A stretch of DNA of 64,000 nt from Thiobacillus sp. (GTDB lineage: Bacteria > Pseudomonadota > Gammaproteobacteria > Burkholderiales > Thiobacillaceae), in assembly GCA_024235835.1 (NCBI GenBank), contig JACKLQ010000002.1:682001-746000 (forward strand), read 5' to 3'. The position numbers were made by a program, and so were the translations under genes. Below are positions 15,247 to 24,970 of the stretch, one piece after another. Position 1 is the first letter of the stretch. Each line of letters starts with the position of its first letter. The notes under the pieces are model-generated. The model saw only the letters and a program-made list of their open reading frames with translations. It was not told the DNA's origin and made no database searches.

Positions 15247-16755
15247 CTAGGCGGCATTACCGGGGAGATTCAGGGTGCTTATGGTGCCGCGCATGCGCCA
15301 GACCATGTAAAGCCCCGGCACCGCCGCCAGCACGGAAAACAGGAAAAAGGCGGGCCAGCCCACGGACTCCGACAGCACGCCGGAGAGGGGGCTCACGTAG
15401 ATGCGGCCCACCGCGGACAGGGCGGATAGCAGGGCATAGTGGGTGGCGGTGTACTTCAGGTTGCACAGGCCCATGAGCAGGGCCACGAAGGCCGCGGTGC
15501 CCATGCCGCTGGCCACGTTCTCGAAGGCGATGGCGGCCATGAGCAGGCCGTCGATCTCGGAAGCCGTGCCCAGGGCCACGAAGCCCAGGTCGAAGGGGGG
15601 CAGGGTGAAGCTGCCCCAGGCCCCCTTGCCCAGCACCGCCAGGGCGTAGAAGCCGAAGTTGGACAACAACTGGAGAAGGCCGAAGCCCAGCAGGGCCTTG
15701 TACAGCGACATGCGCAGCATGAGGGCGCCGGCCAGCAGGGCGCCGAAGATGGTGAGCCAGATGCCGATGATCTTGTTGACGATGCCCACCTCCGCCTGGG
15801 TGAAGGCCATGCCCTTGATGAGGAAGGGCGTGGTGAGCACCCCGGCGAAGGCGTCCCCCAGCTTGTACAGCACGATGAGCAGCAGGAAGGCCCAGGCACC
15901 GGGTTGGGCGAAGAAGTTGGCCAGGGAGCGGTTCAGGGTCTCGAACCTGGCGGCCTTGGCCGCGTTCCAGCCCAGGGGTAGGGCCAGGGCGATGCCGGCC
16001 AGCACGAACAGCAGCTGGATCCACTTGTTGGGGTCGTCGGGGCTGAGGCCCAGGCCCATGAGGCCCCAGCGGGCGGCAAAGGCCCCGGCCAGCACCCCCG
16101 CCAGCATGGCCAGGAAACCCAGGAGTTCCCGCACCGGGTCCGAATCCAGGGGCTTGGCGGCACCGGTGGCCCGGGGCAGGGTGAGCAGCGAAATGACCGC
16201 CGAAGCCACGAAGATGCCAGCCATGACCCGGTACACCGCGCCCCAGCTGCCCCACTGCTCCGCCCAGATGAGGGCGATGCCGCCGGACAGGATCATGGCG
16301 ACCCGGTAGCCGAAAACCGACATGGAGGCCCCCAGGCCCCGCTCCTTGGGTTCCAGCACGTCGGTGCGGTAGGCGTCGATGACCACGTCCTGGGAGGCGG
16401 ACAGGAAGGCCACCCCCACCGCCGCCGCCGCGAACATCATGGGCGCGGCGCTGGGGCTGATGCCCGACATCCACCACAGCATGCCCGCCAGGGCCAGCTG
16501 GGTCAGCACCAGCCAGCCCCGCCGCCGCCCCAGCCAGGGCGGCTCGAAACGGTCCATGAGAGGCGCCCAGAGGAACTTGAAGGTGTAGGGAACACCCACC
16601 AGGCCCAGGAAGCCGATGGTGGCGATGTCCACTCCGTCCACGGTGAGCCAGGCCTGCATCGCCTGGCCAGTCAGGGCCAGGGGCAGGCCCGAGGCGAAGC
16701 CCAGGAAGAGGACCGCCGCCAGGCGGTGGATGGACTGAATGGACTGCGTCATCAA
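15247..16755 (-). CDS. ampG: AmpG-family muropeptide permease (MFS)
   Basis: A 502-aa major-facilitator transporter with 12-14 predicted helices. LGFASGLPLALTGQAMQAWL at the N-terminus, GVPYTFKFLWAPLMDR and SQDVVIDAYRTD (about residue 130) are family signatures. It imports anhydromuropeptides from the periplasm for peptidoglycan recycling. Two ATG codons are adjacent (MMTQ), and no strong ribosome site is seen. The upstream 139 nt contain an AT-rich stretch and a GC-rich inverted repeat (CGCCGCGTCC / GGAACGCGGCGG on the minus strand). Confidence 0.9.
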   Translation of the reverse strand: MMTQSIQSIHRLAAVLFLGFASGLPLALTGQAMQAWLTVDGVDIATIGFLGLVGVPYTFKFLWAPLMDRFEPPWLGRRRGWLVLTQLALAGMLWWMSGISPSAAPMMFAAAAVGVAFLSASQDVVIDAYRTDVLEPKERGLGASMSVFGYRVAMILSGGIALIWAEQWGSWGAVYRVMAGIFVASAVISLLTLPRATGAAKPLDSDPVRELLGFLAMLAGVLAGAFAARWGLMGLGLSPDDPNKWIQLLFVLAGIALALPLGWNAAKAARFETLNRSLANFFAQPGAWAFLLLIVLYKLGDAFAGVLTTPFLIKGMAFTQAEVGIVNKIIGIWLTIFGALLAGALMLRMSLYKALLGFGLLQLLSNFGFYALAVLGKGAWGSFTLPPFDLGFVALGTASEIDGLLMAAIAFENVASGMGTAAFVALLMGLCNLKYTATHYALLSALSAVGRIYVSPLSGVLSESVGWPAFFLFSVLAAVPGLYMVWRMRGTISTLNLPGNAA

Positions 16756-16894
16756 AGTTTTATTGACCTATTGGGTAAAAAGTTGCTACTTTTCAATCAC
16801 CTAGCCGCCGCGTTCCGAATCGTCACCGTAGGGTGGGCTTGGCTGGAGCTCTCCAGTCTAGGACGCGGCGGCGCCCCTCCCCTCTCGATCCCCC

Positions 16895-17509
16895 TCATTT
16901 GAAGTCCCAGATATCGTCGATCTTGGCGGCGAGCATCTTGCGCCATCGGTCCGCGTCCTTGCGGTCATCCTGCCGATAGGACCGGGCGATGGCCCCGGCG
17001 GCCATATCCGCGAGCTGGATCAGATTGTCCCGATGGGATTCGGCGAATTTCACGCTGGCGATCTTACCGGCCTGGCATTGCTGACGCAGGTACCGTTCCA
17101 ACTCACGCTTGAACTCCCGGTCCCCGCTGCCGTCGATCTTGACCCGGGCACCCTGCAACAGATCGTTGTCGTGCTTGAGCAGCATCTGGACAAAGTAGTT
17201 GTAGAAGCGCTTCTTGTTCTCCCGCAGGCTGTCGCTGTAGATGCGCGCCTTCTCCACCACCAAGGCACGTACCCTGAAATCCATGGGTGATACAGCCTGA
17301 AAAAATCCATCCCGGACGTTGGAATGGCATTTGTTGAACTTGAACTCCGGTTTCACTCGAAACCGTTCCCGCGCCTCGGCAATGACAGCACTGGCCCGCT
17401 CCGCCTCCTTGAAATCCCGGAAGACCACCATGGCCACCACGAAGTAAGGCGTGGAGCCCCGGGCAATCTTGAAGCCGGCGTCGCCGGACTCGTCGATGAG
17501 CACCAGCAC
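16895..17509 (-). CDS. DUF3800 domain protein
   Basis: A 204-aa soluble protein of the DUF3800 family, which has a predicted RNase H-like fold. Acidic motifs are IDESGDAGF at residues 5-13, KIDGSGDREFK in the middle and QLADMAAGA near the end. The start is GTG, three bases after the stop of the MmeI-like gene, so translation is probably coupled. DUF3800 genes are often found beside restriction and other defence genes, but their activity is not established. Confidence 0.8.
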   Translation of the reverse strand: MLVLIDESGDAGFKIARGSTPYFVVAMVVFRDFKEAERASAVIAEARERFRVKPEFKFNKCHSNVRDGFFQAVSPMDFRVRALVVEKARIYSDSLRENKKRFYNYFVQMLLKHDNDLLQGARVKIDGSGDREFKRELERYLRQQCQAGKIASVKFAESHRDNLIQLADMAAGAIARSYRQDDRKDADRWRKMLAAKIDDIWDFK

Positions 17510-17512
17510 GGG

Positions 17513-20299
17513 CTAGGTCACCTTCTTGCGGCCACGTCCCTTGGTCGACACCTTGGGCAACAGGGAAGTCAACGACTGGTAGCGCTGGAACAGGAAGGCC
17601 ACCCGCTCCGCCTCGCTGGCGAAGGACTTCTTCCCATAAGCCGCGTCCACCGCCCGGTCCAGGGCCTGGTGAGCCTTGAGCAGGGCCGGCGGCATGGCGA
17701 GGGGGTCGTAGAGGTCCGCCAGGGTGGCGCCGGGAAACTGGGCGCGGGCCTCCAGCACGGCCTGGGCGGCGGCCTCGATGGCGGCCCGCTGCTTGTCAGT
17801 GGGCTCTGGCCAGGGGAAGTTGTTGTAGACGATGCCGGCGGAGTAGCGGTAGCGGCTTTCCAGGCGGCCGCAGACGGCGCGCACCCAGGCCATATGCAGG
17901 GCGGATTGCAACACGCCGAAGTGGAAGAGGGTGGCGTGTGGTATCGCAAAGTTTGCATTGCCACAAATTACTTCTGACGGCATGTAGCCTAGGGGAATGT
18001 AGTGACGGTTCTCTGATGTGTGCGCCGGGACAAGAAGATAATCATCAATTGGCTGGCGTAATTCTCCAAATACCGCTGGAAATTGTGCTTTCTCACGTGT
18101 TGGCGCTTTGCTGCTCGCAGCCCTCATTGCACGCACACGTTCAACACGGGCTAGCACATGAGGCAATTTACGTAGCACATCAGGCGGACAATCCACTAAC
18201 CACAGGCAATACCTGGGCAAGCCATAAAGGAACTCATCCGCGTTCATGAATGGCCGGACCCAAGGCGCCGCCGATGGCTCGGAGTCGAGCAATTCACAGC
18301 GATCTTCCTCGCTCAGTAGTAAATGGCCACCATCCGCGGGCTTGCTGCCATACAGCATTGGAGGTACGGCCCACATTGGCTTGCTTATGCTGCCCAGCAC
18401 CACATCTGGAGCATCCACCAGATAAGGGTTGATGTTGGAAGCCTTCACGGCATGAGGCTCGGACTGGGGCGTGCCGTAGTCGAACAGCCATTTCTCAGCC
18501 ACGTCCCCCAGACCGAAACCGATGATGACGCAATGCACTGCGGCCCTGCCCCGTGCCTCGCTGTTCCACTGGAAGGTGCGGTGGGCGAAGTGGATTTTCA
18601 CGCCCCGGGCGAACAGGTCCGGCCACAACACCCCGGCCTGCTCCCCCTGGGTGATGGAGCTGGTGGAGACGAAGGCGGCGCGGATGCCCTCTCCCCCAAC
18701 CCCTCCCCCGCTTACGGGGGAGGGGTAAACACATCCCATGTATTCCGCCGCCTTGCGGTACCAGCAGGCCACATAGTCCAGGAGTCCGGCACCTTTCGTA
18801 CCCTGAAATACCGCCGTTAGCTCGCTCTTTTGCTGCTCGGTTTGATGCTGCTTGCCAATGAAAGGCGGATTCCCCAGCAGATAGTCCAACCGCTCCGCCT
18901 GCACCACGTCGTTCCAGTCCAGGGCCAGCGCGTTGCCGTGAACGATGTGGGGCGCGTGGGTGAGGGGCAGGCGCACGTAATAGGCGCCGAATTCCTCCGA
19001 CACCCGCATGTTCATCTGGTGATCTGTGAGCCACAGGGCCACCTCGGCGATGCGGGCGGGCCATTCCTCGATCTCGATGCCGTGGAACTGGTCCACGTTG
19101 ATGTTCACCAACTGGAAGATATCCAGGTGCATCTGGCCACTGTCCCTTACATGGCGCAGCACCTCCAGTTCCAACAGGCGCAGCTCGCGATAGGCGATGA
19201 CCAGGAAGTTGCCGCAGCCGCAGGCCGGGTCCAGGAAGCGCAAGGCAGCCAGCTTCTTGAGGAACTCGAACAGCCGGTTCTTGTTGCCCTTCACCTTGTG
19301 GAACTCGGCCCACAGTCCGTCCAGGAAGAGGGGCCTGATGAGGCGCAGGATGTGGTTTTCGCTGGTGTAGTGGGCGCCGATGGCCCGCCGGGCCTTGGCG
19401 TCCATGATGCTTTGGAACAGGCTGCCGAACACGGCGGGGGAGATGCGGCTCCAGTCCAGGGCGCAGCAGTCCAGCAGGGTCTCCCGCATGGCCCGGTCGA
19501 AGGCGGCAATGGGCAGGGCCTCGCTGAACAGCTGGCCGTTGACGTAGGGGAAGGCGGCCAGTTCCTCGTCCAGGGTCTTGTGGCGCTTGTCCAAGGACGT
19601 GTCCAGCACCTGCCAGAGCTGGGCCAGGTGCATGCCAAGATCCGCGCCGTCCTCGGCGGTACGGCCTTCGATGTAGTCCTGGAACTGCCGGCGGCGATCG
19701 AAGATGGCGGTGTCTTCCGCGAACAGGCAGAACAGTACCCGTACCAGAAAGACCTCCAGGGCATGCCCCTCGTAACCGCAGGCCTTGAGCTGGTCGTGCA
19801 GCCGCCCCAGGTGCTCGGCGGCCTTGGCGTTGACCGGGTCCTCGGGCTTGGCGGGCTTGTGCTGGTAGCCGGCGATGAAGCCGAACAGGTGGATGCGTTT
19901 GGGGAACTGCTTGAGCTCAAACTCTTCCCTGGTGCCGGCTTCCAGGTCGTAGAGACGGATGCGGGCGAAGTCGGAGACGATGACGTATTTGGGCAGGTCC
20001 CGTTCCTTCAGGCCGGGGAAGTAGTCCAGCGCCTGGGTATAGGCCTTGTCCAGGTCCTTTCCCCGGGACTTGTGCTCCACCAGCAGTACGCCTTTCCAGA
20101 ACAGGTCGATGAAACCCTGCCTGTCGCCCAGCTTCCTGACGGGTTCCTCGAAGGCGGCGACGCGCTTGCTGGAAATGCCGAAGACGTCGAAGAAGTCGAT
20201 CCAGAAGGGCTTGGCCTGGGCATTCTCGGATGCGGCCTCGGCCCATTCCCGGGAGAAGGCCAGGGCGCGGCTGCGTATCTCGTTCCAGGAAAGGGGCAT
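17513..20299 (-). CDS. MmeI-like (type IIL) restriction-modification enzyme
   Basis: A 928-aa single-chain enzyme that should cut and methylate DNA. The N-terminal nuclease site is D65-x9-E75-x-K77 (FIDLFWKG.. LLVEHKS), the same spacing as the D-E-K triad of MmeI. A helical spacer (about 150-300) follows, then the N6-adenine methyltransferase with LDPACGCGNFLV (356-367) and GNPPF (476-480). A target-recognition region (about 600-830) and a helical C-terminus complete it. All key residues are intact. Residues 522-540 (PSPVSGGGVGGEG and flanks) are encoded by a dispersed GC-rich repeat absent from relatives as I know them. The start has AAGGAGGTGA upstream. Confidence 0.92.
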   Translation of the reverse strand: MPLSWNEIRSRALAFSREWAEAASENAQAKPFWIDFFDVFGISSKRVAAFEEPVRKLGDRQGFIDLFWKGVLLVEHKSRGKDLDKAYTQALDYFPGLKERDLPKYVIVSDFARIRLYDLEAGTREEFELKQFPKRIHLFGFIAGYQHKPAKPEDPVNAKAAEHLGRLHDQLKACGYEGHALEVFLVRVLFCLFAEDTAIFDRRRQFQDYIEGRTAEDGADLGMHLAQLWQVLDTSLDKRHKTLDEELAAFPYVNGQLFSEALPIAAFDRAMRETLLDCCALDWSRISPAVFGSLFQSIMDAKARRAIGAHYTSENHILRLIRPLFLDGLWAEFHKVKGNKNRLFEFLKKLAALRFLDPACGCGNFLVIAYRELRLLELEVLRHVRDSGQMHLDIFQLVNINVDQFHGIEIEEWPARIAEVALWLTDHQMNMRVSEEFGAYYVRLPLTHAPHIVHGNALALDWNDVVQAERLDYLLGNPPFIGKQHQTEQQKSELTAVFQGTKGAGLLDYVACWYRKAAEYMGCVYPSPVSGGGVGGEGIRAAFVSTSSITQGEQAGVLWPDLFARGVKIHFAHRTFQWNSEARGRAAVHCVIIGFGLGDVAEKWLFDYGTPQSEPHAVKASNINPYLVDAPDVVLGSISKPMWAVPPMLYGSKPADGGHLLLSEEDRCELLDSEPSAAPWVRPFMNADEFLYGLPRYCLWLVDCPPDVLRKLPHVLARVERVRAMRAASSKAPTREKAQFPAVFGELRQPIDDYLLVPAHTSENRHYIPLGYMPSEVICGNANFAIPHATLFHFGVLQSALHMAWVRAVCGRLESRYRYSAGIVYNNFPWPEPTDKQRAAIEAAAQAVLEARAQFPGATLADLYDPLAMPPALLKAHQALDRAVDAAYGKKSFASEAERVAFLFQRYQSLTSLLPKVSTKGRGRKKVT
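18687..18726. repeat. Dispersed repeat inside the MmeI-like gene (copy B)
   Basis: About 40 bp almost identical to the intergenic copy at 11430, ending in a GC-rich palindrome. It stays in frame and adds a Gly/Pro/Ser-rich peptide to the methyltransferase domain between AEYMGC and AAFVSTSS. Confidence 0.85.
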
Positions 20300-20335
20300 G
20301 CCCCGTCACCTCCTTATTATTTTGCGTGGCCGATT

Positions 20336-21646
20336 CTACTTCTCGGGCAGGAGCGCTCCGCCGCGGATATGCAGGTCCCGCTGGGGAAATGGAATGGTGA
20401 TGCCCGCGGCCTTGAAGGCCCGCCAGATGGCCACGTTCACGTCGGAGCGCACATTGGCCAGGCCCGACTCCGGATCCTGGATCCAGACCCGCAGTTCCAG
20501 TTCGATGCCGTTGTCGCCGAAATTCATCAAGCGGGCGGCGGGGGCGGGGTCGTCCAGCACCCGGGGGTTGGCCCTGGCCGCCCCCAGCAGCAGGGCCATG
20601 GCCTGCTCCGGGTCGTCGTCGTAACTGATGGAGACGGGAATCTTCAGGCGCACGTTGCGATCCGTGTAGCTCCAGTTGATGACCTCGGTGGTGATGAGGG
20701 TCTCGTTGGGGATCAGGCGCTCCACCCCGTCCCGGTCCCGCACGACGATATAGCGGGCATGCAGTTCCTGCACCCAGCCGAAGGTGTTGTCGATGGTGAT
20801 GACATCGCCGGGGCGGATGGAGCGGTCGAAGAGGACGATGAAGCCGCTGATGAAGTTGCTGGCGATGCTCTTCAGGCCGAAGCCCAGGCCCACGCCCACC
20901 GCTCCGCCCAACACCGCCAGGGCGGTGAGGTCGATGCCCACGGCGTTGAGGGCCATCAGGAAGGCCGCCACCAGGAGCAGGAACCTGCTGAGCTTGACCA
21001 GGGCCACCTGCATGCTGGCGTTGATGTACTGGGCCTGGCTCACCCGGTTCTCGATGAGTCGGGCCAGCCACAGGGCCAGGATCCACAGCACCACCAGGGA
21101 AAGAATCAGCTTGCCGGTCTCCAGCAGGGACACGCGGGTCTGCCCCATCTGCATGGCCACCCCGTCCAGGGCCTGCAGCACGGCGGGCAGCCATCCCAGC
21201 AGGTGCAGGGCCACCAAGATCCATACCGACGTGGCGATCAGGTTCTCCCAGGCCTTCACCGCCGGGCCTGGCCTGAAGGTCTTGCGCAGGAAAAAGACGA
21301 CGATGCGTATGGTGGCCAGGGAGGTGAGCAGGGGCACGGCCAGGTTGAGCAGGTCCACCGGGTAGCCCCGGTGGTTCAGCAGGGCCCTGCCCGCGAACAC
21401 GCCCAGCAGCATGCTGATGGGAAAGAGAACCCGTTGCAGGGTCTTGAGGGCCAGGCTGCGCATGGCGAACTCGGCGTTCTGCTCCGTGCGCACTGCCAGG
21501 CCCTGGCCCAGGGTCCGATGCACCAGCAGGGCGCCCGCGGCGGCCAGGACCAGGACGCCCACCTCCCACCAGAACAAGGGGTGCTGGATCAGGGCCTGCC
21601 AACTGGACAGCGTGGCCAGGAGGTTATCGGAGAGGGCGGGATCCAT
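20336..21646 (-). CDS. MscS-family mechanosensitive channel
   Basis: A 436-aa inner-membrane channel. Five to six hydrophobic helices come first (about residues 10-240). The MscS pore and beta domain follow: VLGGAVGVGLGFGLKSIASNFISG (pore-helix Gly/Ala pattern), DRSIRPGDVI, and a C-terminal alpha/beta domain ending in WRAFKAAGITIPFPQRDLH. It releases solutes on hypo-osmotic shock. It is longer than E. coli MscS (286 aa) because of extra N-terminal helices. The upstream start at 21688 gives an unlikely Cys-rich leader, so the ATG giving MDPALSDN was chosen. Confidence 0.9.
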   Translation of the reverse strand: MDPALSDNLLATLSSWQALIQHPLFWWEVGVLVLAAAGALLVHRTLGQGLAVRTEQNAEFAMRSLALKTLQRVLFPISMLLGVFAGRALLNHRGYPVDLLNLAVPLLTSLATIRIVVFFLRKTFRPGPAVKAWENLIATSVWILVALHLLGWLPAVLQALDGVAMQMGQTRVSLLETGKLILSLVVLWILALWLARLIENRVSQAQYINASMQVALVKLSRFLLLVAAFLMALNAVGIDLTALAVLGGAVGVGLGFGLKSIASNFISGFIVLFDRSIRPGDVITIDNTFGWVQELHARYIVVRDRDGVERLIPNETLITTEVINWSYTDRNVRLKIPVSISYDDDPEQAMALLLGAARANPRVLDDPAPAARLMNFGDNGIELELRVWIQDPESGLANVRSDVNVAIWRAFKAAGITIPFPQRDLHIRGGALLPEK

Positions 21647-21770
21647 GGCGGAGGGGCAGAGTCGTTTCCCGGAACATACCGGAAACACCGGCCATGGGGC
21701 TAGGATCCTGACGGGTTCGGGCGCACCTGCGGCCGAGGTACCACAGGCTCCTGGGGAGCGCCTTCAAGCT

Positions 21771-22499
21771 TCAATCGTCATCGTCGCCACCGCCAAGTTC
21801 TTGGCGTTCGCCGGCCTGCCCGCAGGCAGCCACGTTGTCATCGCAGGGGATGGTGAAGTCGTGCAGCACGGTGAAGGTTCCCAGCCCGGCCAGCATCAGA
21901 GCGGCCACGAGCAGGGCGGGCTTTACGGGCCTGGCGTCGTCGGCCTGGCCATCCTTGTAGCCCGTCACCATGGCCCGGGGCAGGTTCTCGCCATGGCGCA
22001 GGCTGCCCAGGGCGACGCCCATCAGATGCAGGGCCACCAGGGCCAGCATGGCGTTGGCGCAAAACTCGTGGGCTTCCTCCAGCAGGTCCTTCCAGCTGCC
22101 CTGCACGAGGCCGGCCAGGGGGTCATGCCCCGGGTCCGCGCCCAGGAGGGCCATGCCGCTCAAGGCCGTGGCCAGGCCCAGGAAGAGCAGGGCATGGATG
22201 GCCAGAGCCCCGGCGGGATTGTGGCCTACATGCCGCGTGCCACCGCCCGCGGCCAGATCCTTCAGGTAGTTCAGCGCGGAGGCGGGGTTGGGCGGGAAGG
22301 TGCTGAAGCGGCTGAAGTGACCGCCCAGGAATCCCCAGGCCAGGCGGAACAATACCAGTCCGCCCGCGAGGTAACCGAAGTAGCTGTGCCAGCCCAGCCA
22401 TCCCTCGGCATCGCCCAGGAGGTAGGCGGCCAGGAAGGCGATGGCGAACAACCAGTGAAAAAGACGGGTGGGCAGGTCCCAGACCAGCAGGCGCGTCAT
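21771..22499 (-). CDS. Cytochrome b561 (prokaryotic type)
   Basis: A 242-aa membrane cytochrome. RLLVWDLPTRLFHWLFA (first helix, heme His in FHW), GWHSYFGY, HALLFLGLATALSGM and ALVALHLMGVALGSL supply the usual histidines of a di-heme four-helix b561. A fifth hydrophobic helix and an Asp-rich tail follow. It carries electrons between quinones and periplasmic acceptors. GTGAGGA precedes the ATG. It lies 61 nt after a two-component system on the same strand and may be its target. Confidence 0.88.
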   Translation of the reverse strand: MTRLLVWDLPTRLFHWLFAIAFLAAYLLGDAEGWLGWHSYFGYLAGGLVLFRLAWGFLGGHFSRFSTFPPNPASALNYLKDLAAGGGTRHVGHNPAGALAIHALLFLGLATALSGMALLGADPGHDPLAGLVQGSWKDLLEEAHEFCANAMLALVALHLMGVALGSLRHGENLPRAMVTGYKDGQADDARPVKPALLVAALMLAGLGTFTVLHDFTIPCDDNVAACGQAGERQELGGGDDDD

Positions 22500-22560
22500 G
22501 GTATTCCTCACGAAGGTGGGTTGTGGGAACAGAGGCTGACGCGCCCCCCTTAACGCCGGC

Positions 22561-24075
22561 TTAACGGGCCTGTTGGCGTTCGACCGTGCCCGGGTCCGGC
22601 AGTCCGCACTCCAGCGCGGGGGGGAATCGCACCAGGAACGACGTGCCGTAACCGCCCACGCCCTCCGCAACCTCCACTCGCGCGCCCAGATGACCCGCGG
22701 CCTCCCGCACGATGGCCAGTCCCAGGCCGCTACCTGGCTGCGTGCTGCCCGAAATACGGAAGAAGCGCTGGAATATCTTGTCCCGCATTTCACGGGGAAC
22801 GCCGGGGCCATCGTCTTCGACACGCAACCACGGCTCATTGCCCTCGCTACCGACGCTTACGGTGACATGGCCGCCAGGGGGGGTATAGCGCACGGCGTTG
22901 TCCACCAGGTTGTCCACAAGGTCTGCCAAGGCGGACTCCTGGCCACGCACCGTGACCCCCGTGGGTGAGCCCTCGTAACCGAGGTCGACGCCCTTGGCCA
23001 GCGCCTCCGGCACCCACCGGGCGGCGCTGTCACGGGCCAGGCGTGCGAGATCAAGGCGTTCGATCCTTTCTTCAAGCCCGACATCGGGGGCATTGCGTGC
23101 CAGGGCCAGCAACTGGTTGACCAGGCGCGCGCACCGCTTGGCTCCCAGGCAGATGCCCTCCAGCGCCTCGCGCACCGTCGGGGGCGCCTGTTCCCTTTTG
23201 GCCAGTTCCGCCTGGGACACGAGGCCGGCAAAAGGGGTGCGCAACTGGTGGGCGGCGTTGGCCACGAACTGGCGCTGACTGTCCATGGCCGCCTTCAATC
23301 GTTCCATGAGATGGTTGATCTCCCGGATGAAAGGCCTGATCTCTCCCGGCGCCTGGGATTCGTCCAGGGGGCTCAAGTCGTCCCGGCGGCGCGAAGCCAC
23401 CTGTCGCCGAAGGCGTTCCAGGGGCTCGAAACCGTGATTGAGGCCGATCCAGACCGCAAAGCCCGCGATGAGGATGAAGATGAACTGGGGGATGACGATG
23501 TTGGCCAGGATGCTGCGACCCAGGACAAGGCGATCCTTGATGGGCTCGGCCATGACCAGGACGTAATTGTTGCCGGGAGTGCGCCGGGTGGTCTGGAAAT
23601 GCAGGGTGAGCAGGCGAACCTTTTCGCCGCTGACCGATGTGTTGCGCAGCCAAGGGCCTTTTTGTGCGAAGTCCCGTGGGCGGGGGCGCGGCAGCGTGGC
23701 ATTGCCCAGCAATGGTTTGTGGTCCGCATCGAACAGGGTGAAGGACAGGTGCTCGGCGCCGTCCGGCAACAATTCGGCCGCCTCCGGAACGACCTGTTCC
23801 GGGCTAAGGTCGAAGCGGCTCGCGATCAGTCGTGCCCGTTCCGTAAGGAGCAGGTCATAGGGCTGGTTGGATAGTTTCAGGGCGGCTATGTAGCCGATCA
23901 CGGCGGAGAACAGCAGCAGGAGATAAAGCGGCGTGAACAGCCAGTTCACGAGATGGTGGCGCAGGGAGAGAATGTCCTCCTCCTCCATGGCCGCCTTGGG
24001 CCGCGCTGGCCTCAGCGCGGCCGTCCCTCCGGCCTCCTGGTGGGGAGGGGGGCGGCCTGCATCCTGGCCGCTCAT
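22561..24075 (-). CDS. Sensor histidine kinase (QseC/TctE type)
   Basis: A 504-aa inner-membrane sensor kinase. TM1 is at about 45-66 and TM2 at about 190-212, with a periplasmic domain of about 125 residues between them (2CSK_N-like). HisKA carries NAAHQLRTP with H276. The HATPase domain has the N box LVDNLVDNAVRYTPPGG, G1 VEDDGPGVP and G2 GSGLGLAIV. It is the partner of the OmpR-type regulator 5 nt upstream. A start at residue 30 (MEEEDIL, 23988) is an alternative because the first 29 residues are Pro/Gly-rich. Confidence 0.9.
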   Translation of the reverse strand: MSGQDAGRPPPHQEAGGTAALRPARPKAAMEEEDILSLRHHLVNWLFTPLYLLLLFSAVIGYIAALKLSNQPYDLLLTERARLIASRFDLSPEQVVPEAAELLPDGAEHLSFTLFDADHKPLLGNATLPRPRPRDFAQKGPWLRNTSVSGEKVRLLTLHFQTTRRTPGNNYVLVMAEPIKDRLVLGRSILANIVIPQFIFILIAGFAVWIGLNHGFEPLERLRRQVASRRRDDLSPLDESQAPGEIRPFIREINHLMERLKAAMDSQRQFVANAAHQLRTPFAGLVSQAELAKREQAPPTVREALEGICLGAKRCARLVNQLLALARNAPDVGLEERIERLDLARLARDSAARWVPEALAKGVDLGYEGSPTGVTVRGQESALADLVDNLVDNAVRYTPPGGHVTVSVGSEGNEPWLRVEDDGPGVPREMRDKIFQRFFRISGSTQPGSGLGLAIVREAAGHLGARVEVAEGVGGYGTSFLVRFPPALECGLPDPGTVERQQAR

Positions 24076-24080
24076 GCCAT

Positions 24081-24743
24081 TCACGCCTTGTCCATCATGT
24101 AGCCGAGCCCGCGCACCGTGCGGATGTCGACCCCTCCGGGCTGCAACTTCTTGCGCAAGCGGTGCACGTAGACCTCGATGGCATTGTGGCTCACCTCCTC
24201 GCCGAAGGTGCAGAGGCTCTCCACGAGTTGTTCCTTGCTGACCACCTTGCCCTGCCGGAAGACCAGGGTCTCCAGTACCGCCAGTTCCCGGGCGGAGAGT
24301 TCCACCGGCTCGCCGGCCAGCGACGCGCGCCGGGCCACGCTGTCGAATTCCAGGTTGCCGCAGCAAAGCGTGATGGCCGCGCCCTGGCCGCGACGCAGCA
24401 GGGCTCGCACCCGCGCCTCCAGTTCCGCCAGGGAAAATGGCTTGGTGAGGTAGTCATCCGCCCCCAGGTCCAGTCCGCGCACCCGGTCCTCCACAGAATC
24501 CCTGGCGGTGAGGATGATGACGGGCAGGGTTCTCTTGTCCGCCCGCACCTGGCGCAGCACCATGAGGCCATCCATGCGCGGCAGGTTGATATCCAGGATG
24601 GCCAGGTCATGGCAGCCATCCAGGAGCATGGCCAGGGCCTGCTCGCCGTCGGACACGTGGTCGCTGACATAACCGGCGCCGGTCATGGCACGGACCAGGC
24701 TGTTGGCGAGGATTTCGTCGTCTTCAACGATGAGGATGCGCAT
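24081..24743 (-). CDS. OmpR/QseB-type response regulator
   Basis: A 220-aa regulator. The receiver domain has the acidic pair E7-D8-D9, phosphorylation site D51 (LAILDINLPRMDG), the conserved Thr in ILTAR and Lys in TKPF. The C-terminal winged helix (about 125-218) ends VDIRTVRGLGYMM. It is transcribed before its kinase, the normal order in qseBC-like operons. The stimulus is unknown. Confidence 0.93.
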   Translation of the reverse strand: MRILIVEDDEILANSLVRAMTGAGYVSDHVSDGEQALAMLLDGCHDLAILDINLPRMDGLMVLRQVRADKRTLPVIILTARDSVEDRVRGLDLGADDYLTKPFSLAELEARVRALLRRGQGAAITLCCGNLEFDSVARRASLAGEPVELSARELAVLETLVFRQGKVVSKEQLVESLCTFGEEVSHNAIEVYVHRLRKKLQPGGVDIRTVRGLGYMMDKA

Positions 24744-24970
24744 GTAACGAGGGGGTTTTCAGGGTGTAAAAACCATGGTTCCTGGCACGAGCAGCGGCAA
24801 TTATGCTGGAAACCGACCTGCAGCATGCCATCCCTGATGTCTCCGCCAGCGCTGTGCCACCCTCCTGCTTCTGGTGGGGAAAGGATCCGGGCCCCGGGAA
24901 GTGGTGCCGCCTCTTCCCATGGGCTCGAGCCTTTATTGCCCGTCAGGGATGTTCCCTGCCGGGCGGGGCC

